This document shows positions 27,082 through 33,721 of a stretch of 64,000 nt of DNA, one piece after another. Source of the stretch: Rugosimonospora africana (GTDB lineage: Bacteria > Actinomycetota > Actinomycetes > Mycobacteriales > Micromonosporaceae). Below the pieces are notes generated by a model that saw only the letters and a list, made by a program, of their open reading frames with translations, did no database searches and was not told the DNA's origin. The position numbers were made by a program, and so were the translations under genes. Positions within the stretch are counted from its first letter, which is position 1, and each line of letters begins with the position of its first letter. The stretch lies in assembly GCF_016862975.1 (NCBI RefSeq), contig NZ_BONZ01000027.1:62001-126000 (forward strand), read 5' to 3'.

Positions 27082-28533
27082 CCGGGCCGGTACCGCCACC
27101 GCCTCGCGCAGCAGCCGCCGCACCAGTACCACCTGGTCCTCGCCGTCCAGGTCGGGCAGGTCGCCGACGCGCACGGGTCCGGCGGCGTCCAGCACGGCGA
27201 GGACCGCCGGCCCGCAGAAGGCGGGAAAGCGGATCGTCCGGTCGGGCAGTTCGAGGATGGCCGCGTCCGGCTCGGTACGCAGGAACCACCGCAGCCCGGC
27301 GCGGGGCGTGACGATCGTGTCCGGGTCGACGGCTTCGCTCGCGGCGGCCTGAGCGAGCGGCCGGATCGGCGCCGGCCGGCTCGTCGGCCAGGTCCGGGAG
27401 CGCATCCGGCGGGCGACCGCCGCGACGTCCGGCTCACGCAGCGCCTCGCGCAGGGCGGCCACGGTACCGGCCAGCTGGCCGGCGAGCTGGTTCTCGTCGG
27501 TCGGGTCGAACCCGAGCGGGAAGCCTGCACGCAGCGCCGGTTCCTCGGCGGCGAGCGCGAGCAGCTCCTCGACCAGCGCGTACCGGGTGAGGGCGCGGAG
27601 CCCCAGAGTCAGGTGCAGGCTGGGTCCGCCCAGCGCGGTCGCCGAGTGCAGCCAGCCGCGCGGCAGATACAGGGTGTCCCCGGCGGCCAGCTCGACCTCC
27701 AGCGCCGGAGGCCCGGCCGCGGTGGCGGCGACCTCGTCGCGCCGCCCGCCGTGCGGCTGGCGCTCCAGCGGGTCGTCGAGCACTGGCTCGTGGATCATCC
27801 ACCGCTTGCGCCCCTCCACCTGCAGGACGAACACGTCGTGGGTGTCGTAGTGGCTGGCGAAGCCCCGCGACCCGGCCGGGGTGAGGTACGCGTTGACGCC
27901 GACCGGGACGGACAGCTCCGCGGCCAGCGTGCCGGCGAAGTCGATCAGTGGCGGCCAGAGCCGGTGCAGCCCCTGGAACACCAGCGTCGCGCCGTGCGCG
28001 AACAGTGCCAGGATCCGCTCGTCCCGTACCTGGTCGCCGACTTCGGCGCCGGCACCGCCCGGGCCGACGTACGAGTGCGCGGGCAGCACCTCGCCGTCGC
28101 GCACCACCCGCAGGAACGGGGTACGCAGGCCCCGGCGGCTCAACAGCTCGTCGGCGTCGCCGGTACCGAACAGGTCGCCGAAGCCGGGCGGCCGGGCGGC
28201 AGCCGGAGCTGAGCCGGCCGGAGCTGAGCCGGCCGGAGTGGAGCCAGCCGGAATGGAGCCGGCCGGAGCAGCACCGGGCGGAGTGGAGCCGGCCGGAGCA
28301 GAGCCGGGTGCGGCGGATCGGGCCGCGGCGAAGTCGGCGGCCCGGCAGTGCAGCGGTGCGCGCCCCCAGTACGTGCCGGCGAACGCCTCGGGCTCGACGG
28401 CGACACAGCGGCGCAGCGCCGGCCGGTGACCGGCGCCCGTGCCCGGCCGGGCCGCGGATGGGCTCTGACTGCGCTCGGGCGCCGGGGTGGGGCCTGTGCT
28501 CGCCTCGACCAGGGACGCACCGGCAGCGGTCAC
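27073..28533 (-). CDS. cupin/JmjC-type oxygenase (ribosomal-oxygenase-like)
   Basis: 486 residues. The central cupin_4/JmjC fold carries the iron-binding HxD in ASHYDTHDVFVLQVEGRKRW, a later histidine in YLPRGWLHSATALG, and a winged-helix-like C-terminus, resembling Fe(II)/2-oxoglutarate protein hydroxylases such as YcfD/ROX that modify ribosomal proteins. The ~110-residue N-terminal part contains a pentapeptide-repeat linker (APAGS, TPAGS, IPAGS). GTG 28533 overlaps the stop of the upstream Asp/Gly-rich small gene by 4 bases, so the two are translationally coupled. Substrate unknown; the coupled peptide is the obvious candidate (inference). Confidence 0.85.
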   Translation of the reverse strand: MTAAGASLVEASTGPTPAPERSQSPSAARPGTGAGHRPALRRCVAVEPEAFAGTYWGRAPLHCRAADFAAARSAAPGSAPAGSTPPGAAPAGSIPAGSTPAGSAPAGSAPAAARPPGFGDLFGTGDADELLSRRGLRTPFLRVVRDGEVLPAHSYVGPGGAGAEVGDQVRDERILALFAHGATLVFQGLHRLWPPLIDFAGTLAAELSVPVGVNAYLTPAGSRGFASHYDTHDVFVLQVEGRKRWMIHEPVLDDPLERQPHGGRRDEVAATAAGPPALEVELAAGDTLYLPRGWLHSATALGGPSLHLTLGLRALTRYALVEELLALAAEEPALRAGFPLGFDPTDENQLAGQLAGTVAALREALREPDVAAVARRMRSRTWPTSRPAPIRPLAQAAASEAVDPDTIVTPRAGLRWFLRTEPDAAILELPDRTIRFPAFCGPAVLAVLDAAGPVRVGDLPDLDGEDQVVLVRRLLREAVAVPARSA

Positions 28534-28811
28534 GCGCCGTCGTCCGCGCCGCCGTCGCGCATGTCGGGCTGTCCCGGCTTGCCCGCCCCGCTGTCCGCCG
28601 GTCCCTCGGCCCCGCCGTCGGCGCCCCCGTCGTGCTCGGCCGGGTTGGCTCCGCCGTCGGCCGGTCCCTCATGGGTCGGGTCCATCGCGCCGCTGTCCGC
28701 GCCACCGTCGTTGACACCCGGTACGCCGAACTCGCCCGCGCCGCTGTCCTTCGGACCCTCCAGCCCGTTGCCGTCGCTGGCGGTCGTCATGTCGTCGTCG
28801 TTGAGTCGCAC
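28530..28811 (-). CDS. Asp/Gly-rich repetitive small protein (candidate oxygenase substrate)
   Basis: Not recognised. 93 residues from GTG 28811, which has a good ribosome site (aaggggga) 4 bases upstream; an internal ATG at 28790 is the other choice. A short polar start (MRLNDDDMTTASDGNGLEG) is followed by irregular acidic repeats: DSGAGE, DGGADSGA, GPADGGA, DGGADGGA, GPADSGAG, DGGADDGA. No hydrophobic segment, signal peptide or Cys is present. Its stop overlaps the start of the cupin oxygenase (GTGA). A leader-like start followed by a repetitive Asp-rich body, coupled to a hydroxylase, resembles a ribosomally made, enzymatically modified peptide. This is inference; it could also be a disordered partner of the enzyme. 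Confidence 0.6.
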   Translation of the reverse strand: MRLNDDDMTTASDGNGLEGPKDSGAGEFGVPGVNDGGADSGAMDPTHEGPADGGANPAEHDGGADGGAEGPADSGAGKPGQPDMRDGGADDGA

Positions 28812-28906
28812 GGGTCCCCCTTCGCCCACGGTGCGTCGCCCGGCACCGGCCGGATCGTTGACCAGGCGATTCCCCGCCGCCCGGCGCCTAACCACGAATC
28901 ACCGGG

Positions 28907-29551
28907 TCAGAGGGGGAGGCCGTCCTCCAGGTGGGCCATGGCCTCGTCCATCGTCCGGAAGATGTCCTCGGAGCCGGGCTGGGCCGCCCAGTGGAACATC
29001 GCCGCGATCCAGGCCCCCATCATCGCCCCGGCGTACGTGCGCACCGCCAGGTCGTCCGCCTCGCGGCCGGTGCGCTCGGCCACCGCCTGCGCGATGACCT
29101 GGATGGTCTGCTCGACGTGGAGCAGCGAGGCGGCGCGCAGCTGCGGTACCCGCAGCGCCAGCAGCTGGCGCTGCCGGATCAGTTCGCGGTCGGTGTCGCT
29201 GATCGACGCGAACACGTCCCGGATCGCTTGACGCAGCGCCGTGGTGGGGCTCAGCTCCGCCGGTTGGGCGTGGAACGCCGCGACGATGACCGGGTCGTAC
29301 TCGTCGGCCAGCACGGTGTCTTCCTTCGTGGGGAAGTACCGGAACAGGGTGCTCTGCGACACCTCCGCCGCCTCGGCGATCTGCTCCACTGTCGTCTGGT
29401 CGTACCCCTGCTCCTGGAACAGCCGCAGCGCGTGCCGCTGGATCGCGGCACGCGTCCGGGCCTTCTTGCGTTCGCGCAGGCTCGTGGATCCAGCCGCCGC
29501 CGCAGCCGGCCGGGCGGCGGAGTCGGCAGGGTCCACGGGGTCAACCGACAC
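28907..29551 (-). CDS. TetR/AcrR-family regulator
   Basis: 214-residue repressor. The N-terminal TetR HTH is clear (TTVEQIAEAAEVSQSTLFRYFPTKEDTVL), followed by a helical ligand-binding domain. GTG 29551 is preceded by ggagaggag; the longer frame lies within the transporter gene and is rejected. It overlaps the end of the upstream exporter gene by 11 bases, so both are on one transcript. It is expected to repress the exporter promoter near 31140 and to be released by an exported compound. Confidence 0.88.
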   Translation of the reverse strand: MSVDPVDPADSAARPAAAAAGSTSLRERKKARTRAAIQRHALRLFQEQGYDQTTVEQIAEAAEVSQSTLFRYFPTKEDTVLADEYDPVIVAAFHAQPAELSPTTALRQAIRDVFASISDTDRELIRQRQLLALRVPQLRAASLLHVEQTIQVIAQAVAERTGREADDLAVRTYAGAMMGAWIAAMFHWAAQPGSEDIFRTMDEAMAHLEDGLPL

Positions 29552-31106
29552 GTTCGGGTCTCCTCTCCGCCGGCCCTTCCGCGGGCCCCGCCGCCGGGGC
29601 GGTGGACTCGTGCCGCCCCCGACCGGGCAACAGAAGCAGCGCGAGCACGACCGCGACCGCCATGGCCACCGCGCACACCACCAGCATGACGTCCACACCG
29701 TGCGTGAACGCCGCCCTGACCTGTGCCAGCAGGCCGGCGGAGCCGAGCCGCCCGGCCACCCCCTGTGCGGCGAAGACGCTGTCCCGGACGGTACCGGCCA
29801 GGTCGCCGGGCAGGCCGGCCAGGTGCAGGTGATCGCGGTACGCGGAATTGACCACGCTGCCCAGTACCGCGGAGCCCAGCGGCGCGCCGACCTTCTGCAC
29901 GCTCTGCATGACTGCGGAGCCTACGCCGGAGCGCTCGGCCGACAGTTCGGACAGCGCGGCCGAGGTGGTCGTGGCGAACGTCAGGCCCAGTCCGGCGCCG
30001 ATGACCGCGATCCAGGCGGCGACGAAACCGAAGCCGCTGGTCGTGCTCGTGGCGGCGCCCAGGAACAGGCCGGCGGCCAGGAGCGTGAACCCGGCCGCGG
30101 CGGTGCTCCGCACGCCGATCCGGGCCGCGATCCGGTCCGCGCCGCCCGCCCCGATGATCGTGCCGCCGATCATTGGAAGCAGGCGCAGGCCGCTGCCCAT
30201 CGCGTCGGTCCCGAGGATCGCCTGGAAGAACTGCGGCACGGTGAACAACACCCCGATCATCGCGAACCCGCTCATCGCGGCCAGGATGGTTCCCCAGGTG
30301 AACCCTCGCCCGCGGAACAGCGCCGTGTCGATCAGCGGCTGCCCGCCGGTACGGCGCCCGAGCCGGAGCTCCCAGAGCCCGAACCCGGCCAGGAGCAGCA
30401 GTCCGCCGGCGATCTCGGACAGCGCCACGCCGTCGGACCAGCCGCGCTGGCCGGCCTCGATGACGCCGAAGGTGAGCAGGCCGAGCCCGGCGCAGGAGGC
30501 GAGCACGCCGACCGGGTCCAGCGCCGGCCGCCGGGCGCTCAGAGACTCGGGTACCGCCAGCGCCAGCGCGACCAGGCCAAGGACCACCACCGGCACGTTG
30601 ATCAGGAAGACCCAGCCCGACCAGTAGCGGGACAGCAGCCAACCTCCGAGGATCGGCCCGACCGGCAACGCCAGGAAGGTCGCGCTCGACCAGATGCCGA
30701 CCGCCCGGGGCCGTTCGCGCTCGCTGAACAGCACCGTGAGAGTGGACAGGGACAGCGGGATGCAGATCGCCGCGCCCACCCCGGCGACCACCCGGGCGGC
30801 GATGAACTGCCCGGCGGTGGACGAGTACGCGCACCACACCGAGCCGATCCCGAACACCGCCAGCCCGGTCATGAGCATCTTCTTGCGGCCGAAGCGGTCG
30901 CCGAGCAGGCCGCCGGGCAGCACGGCCACCGCGATGACCAGGGTGTACGCCGCGACGAACCACTGCAGTTCGACGGTCGAGGCGTGCAGCCGCACCGCCA
31001 GCGTCGGCAGCGCGACGCTCAGGATCGTGCCGTCCAGCCCGACGGACAGCATGGCGAGAGCCATCGCGCCCAGCGCCCACCAGCGCCGGTTACCCGCAGT
31101 CGACAT
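29541..31106 (-). CDS. MFS exporter, DHA2 (14-helix) type
   Basis: Proton-driven drug exporter of the EmrB/QacA group, 521 residues with about 14 membrane helices. Motif A appears as GGLLGDRFGRKKML between helices 2 and 3, motif C-like Gly/Pro-rich segment as ATFLALPVGPILGGWLL, and LDGTILSVALPTL in helix 1 is typical. ATG 31106 follows aggtggtg at the right distance; the GTG at 31118 is part of that ribosome site. Cargo unknown. Co-transcribed with its TetR regulator. Confidence 0.9.
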   Translation of the reverse strand: MSTAGNRRWWALGAMALAMLSVGLDGTILSVALPTLAVRLHASTVELQWFVAAYTLVIAVAVLPGGLLGDRFGRKKMLMTGLAVFGIGSVWCAYSSTAGQFIAARVVAGVGAAICIPLSLSTLTVLFSERERPRAVGIWSSATFLALPVGPILGGWLLSRYWSGWVFLINVPVVVLGLVALALAVPESLSARRPALDPVGVLASCAGLGLLTFGVIEAGQRGWSDGVALSEIAGGLLLLAGFGLWELRLGRRTGGQPLIDTALFRGRGFTWGTILAAMSGFAMIGVLFTVPQFFQAILGTDAMGSGLRLLPMIGGTIIGAGGADRIAARIGVRSTAAAGFTLLAAGLFLGAATSTTSGFGFVAAWIAVIGAGLGLTFATTTSAALSELSAERSGVGSAVMQSVQKVGAPLGSAVLGSVVNSAYRDHLHLAGLPGDLAGTVRDSVFAAQGVAGRLGSAGLLAQVRAAFTHGVDVMLVVCAVAMAVAVVLALLLLPGRGRHESTAPAAGPAEGPAERRPERVG

Positions 31107-31134
31107 GAGAATCACCACCTAAAGACATCGACAG

Positions 31135-31169
31135 TCAATTGATAGTAACCCCCATAATATTGAGGTCAA
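31135..31169 (-). promoter_or_regulatory. promoter and palindrome of the MFS/TetR operon
   Basis: On the minus strand TTGACC (31169-31164) and TACTAT (31147-31142) are separated by 16 bases, a good vegetative promoter. The palindrome tcaattga (31135-31142) overlaps the end of the -10 box, where a TetR repressor would block initiation. The segment is markedly AT-rich for this genome. Confidence 0.65.
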
Positions 31170-31254
31170 GGGGTGGCATCGAAGGTCGGGTACGGTCGCG
31201 CTCCGCCGTACACTCGTCACGTCGCCGTCTACCGCACCGTTCCCGGAGACCAGA

Positions 31255-31662
31255 TTGACCAACGTCACCCCAGGCATCACCCGAAACACCAGGCAACGCG
31301 CCGAGGTGCTGGCGTTGCTGGAGGGCACCGATGAGTTCCGCAGCGCCCAGCAGCTGCATGCGCAGCTGCGCGCCAAGGGCTCCGGTGTCGGGCTGACCAC
31401 GGTGTACCGGACGCTCCAGCTGCTCGCCGACGCCGGCGAGGTCGACCAGATGCGGCTGGGCGACGGCGAGCAGGTCTACCGGCGGTGCAGTCGCAGCCAG
31501 CACCACCACCATCTGGTGTGCCGGTCCTGCGGGCACACCGTGGAGGTCGAGGGCCCCGCGGTGGAGCGGTGGACACAACGGCTGGCCGGGGAGCACGGCT
31601 TCACCGACGTGAGCCACACCCTGGAAATCTTCGGCACCTGCGCCAACTGCTGCGCCGGCTGA
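31255..31662 (+). CDS. Fur-family metal regulator, probably Zur
   Basis: 135 residues with the Fur fold: N-terminal winged helix (RSAQQLHAQL ... GLTTVYRTLQLL), the metal site HHHHLVCRSCG and the second structural-zinc pair CANCC at the C-terminus. TTG 31255 is used as start, with ggaga 6 bases upstream; no ATG or GTG gives the family N-terminus. Identity as Zur rather than Fur rests on resemblance of the metal region and on the Zur-like box before the Zn/Mn-type ABC operon 6 kb away. It diverges from the MFS operon. Confidence 0.85.
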   Translation: MTNVTPGITRNTRQRAEVLALLEGTDEFRSAQQLHAQLRAKGSGVGLTTVYRTLQLLADAGEVDQMRLGDGEQVYRRCSRSQHHHHLVCRSCGHTVEVEGPAVERWTQRLAGEHGFTDVSHTLEIFGTCANCCAG

Positions 31663-31671
31663 CGTCGGCCC

Positions 31672-31725
31672 GCGCCCGATGCTCGACTGGCGCCCGATCC
31701 TCGGCTGGCGCGCGATCCTCAGCCG
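31672..31725. repeat. three 18-bp tandem units spanning the PolX stop
   Basis: gcgcccgatgctcgactg, gcgcccgatcctcggctg and gcgcgcgatcctcagccg follow one another. The third contains the minus-strand TGA of the PolX gene, and the first begins 9 bases after the Fur-family stop. Confidence 0.9.
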
Positions 31726-33446
31726 GCACGGCGCTTCGCGTCGATGAACGCGCGCAATTCCTCCAGCGGCCACGCGTTGATCACGTCCCGTGCGGTCAGC
31801 CAGCCGCGCCCGGCGGTACCTACGCCGTAGCGCAGCAGCCCGAGGTGCACGGTGGAGTGCGCGTCGGTGTCGATCGCGAACCGGACCCCGCGCGCCTTCG
31901 CGCGCATGATCAGTTCGTCGCCCAGGTCGAGTCGGTCCGGGAACGCGTTGATCTCCATCGCGGTACCCGTCTGCGCCGCGGCCTGGAACACCGCGTCCCA
32001 GTCCGCGTCGATCGCGGGCCGCCGGTTGATCAGCCGCGTGGTCGGGTGGCCGATCACGGTCACGTACGGGTTCTCGCACGCCCGGATCAGCCGCCGGGTC
32101 ATCGTCGCCTGGTCCTGCCCGAAGTGCGAGTGCACCGACGCGACGCACAGGTCGAAGCCGGCCAGGAAGCCGGCGTCCCAGTCGACGCCGCCGTCCGGCC
32201 CGATGTTGAGCTCGGTACCGTGCAGCAACACCATCCCGCCGTCGCCGGCCAGCTCCCGCAGCCGGTCGCGCTGGGCCAGCATCTTCGCGTCGGTCATCCG
32301 CTGCATCGGCAGGTCCTTGGCGTGATCGGTGACCGCGTAGTACCGGTACCCACGCTCCCGCGCGGCGGCCAGCATCTCCTCCAGTGACGAGACGCCGTCC
32401 GTCAGGTCGGTGTGCGTATGCAGGTCGCCGAGGATGTCCTCGACCCGGATCAGCTCGGGCAGCTCTCCACGCAGGGCGGCCCGTACCTCGCCCCGGTCCT
32501 CGCGCAATACCGGCGGGATCCACGGCAGGTCGAGGCGGCGGTACACCTCCTCCTCGGTGCCGGACGCGATCAGCTCACCGTCGTCGGCCCGGAACAGCCC
32601 GTACTCCGACAGCGTCAACCCGGCGCGTACCGCCCGCTCCCGTACCCGGATGTTGTGCGCCTGCGAACCGGTGAAGTACTGCAGCGCCGCGCCCCACGCC
32701 GCCGGCGGCACCACCCGAAGGTCCACCTGCAGCCCGGCGGCGGTGCGGATCGAGGTCTTGGTCGGGCCGCGCACGATGACGTCGGCCACCAGCGGCAGGC
32801 CGGCGAACGTCTCCATCAGCGGCTCCGGGTCGTCCGACGCGGCCAGGATGTCGACATCCCCGATCGTCTCCCGCATCCGGCGCAGCGAACCGGCGGGCTC
32901 CACGCGCATGCAGCCGGGCACCGCCGCCAGCAACCCGACGATCTCGGCCGCCACCTCGGCGGCCTCCGAGATCAGCACGCGTCCGCCGCTCGCGGCGAGC
33001 AGTTCGATGCCGCGCTGGAGGTTGGTCACCGCCCGGGCGCCGAACCCGCGCAGCCCGGCCACCCGGCCGTCCTCGATCGCGGTCACCAGGTCGGCGAGCG
33101 ATCCCACGCCCAGTTGCTCGTACAGCTGCACGGCACGCTTCGGACCGAGCCCGGGGATGCGGGTCAGCTCCCGTACCCCGGCCGGGATCCGCCCGCGCAG
33201 CTTCTCGACGGCCTCGATCCGGCCGGTACCGAGATACTCGGCGATCTTCGCGGCCGTGGACCCGCCGACGTTGGGGATGCCCTCCAGCCCCTTGCGGTCC
33301 AGCGTCGACACGTCGGCGGGGTAGCCGGCGACCGCGCGCGCCGCCTTTTCGTACACCCGGGCTCGAAACGCTTCGCCTCCGGTGATCGCGATCAGGTCGG
33401 CGTACTCCTGGAAGAGTTCCGCGACGGCGTCGTTGGCCCGGGCCAT
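31719..33446 (-). CDS. polX: PolX: DNA polymerase beta-like / PHP domain protein
   Basis: 575 residues, usual for bacterial PolX. Order: helix-hairpin-helix region (IPNVGGSTAAKIAEYLG, IPGLGPKRAVQLYEQLG), nucleotidyltransferase palm with metal residues in GDVDILA and DLRVVP, then a C-terminal PHP phosphoesterase (DLHTHTDLTDG, TDHAKD, HGTELNIG, HSHFGQD, DTDAHS). Family members do gap-filling in base-excision repair with 3'-5' exonuclease activity from PHP. ATG 33446 is chosen because residues upstream in frame are not conserved. Confidence 0.93.
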   Translation of the reverse strand: MARANDAVAELFQEYADLIAITGGEAFRARVYEKAARAVAGYPADVSTLDRKGLEGIPNVGGSTAAKIAEYLGTGRIEAVEKLRGRIPAGVRELTRIPGLGPKRAVQLYEQLGVGSLADLVTAIEDGRVAGLRGFGARAVTNLQRGIELLAASGGRVLISEAAEVAAEIVGLLAAVPGCMRVEPAGSLRRMRETIGDVDILAASDDPEPLMETFAGLPLVADVIVRGPTKTSIRTAAGLQVDLRVVPPAAWGAALQYFTGSQAHNIRVRERAVRAGLTLSEYGLFRADDGELIASGTEEEVYRRLDLPWIPPVLREDRGEVRAALRGELPELIRVEDILGDLHTHTDLTDGVSSLEEMLAAARERGYRYYAVTDHAKDLPMQRMTDAKMLAQRDRLRELAGDGGMVLLHGTELNIGPDGGVDWDAGFLAGFDLCVASVHSHFGQDQATMTRRLIRACENPYVTVIGHPTTRLINRRPAIDADWDAVFQAAAQTGTAMEINAFPDRLDLGDELIMRAKARGVRFAIDTDAHSTVHLGLLRYGVGTAGRGWLTARDVINAWPLEELRAFIDAKRRAG

Positions 33447-33528
33447 AGCTGAAAGCCTAGGCGTCCCCTCCCGGAGCCGCCGAACCAGACCGGTCGTGGC
33501 CTGCGGCTGCACGCCTCCGATCGGCTCA

Positions 33529-33701
33529 TTGACATCAGAGGTCCGATGTGTGAATCTCCATGCGGAGCCGGCGTGGGAGCCCCAGGCCCGTCAGCAACAA
33601 CCTGACGCCCACGCGTGCGGTCACTGCGGTCGAGAAGTCCGGATCCCGCCACTTATCCCAAACTGTGCCGTCGTCAGGGTTTGCCCGCAGGTTAAGCGCT
33701 T
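33529..33701 (+). promoter_or_regulatory. upstream region of the GH74 gene
   Basis: TTGACA at 33529-33534 with TGAATC 16 bases downstream is a plausible promoter. The 8-bp palindrome aagcgctt at 33694-33701 sits in the leader just before the ribosome site. LacI-type repressors of cellulose genes recognise palindromes centred on AGCGCT, so an operator is possible. Both calls are by eye. Confidence 0.4.
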
Positions 33702-33721
33702 CGACGAAGGGGAACGTCCCC

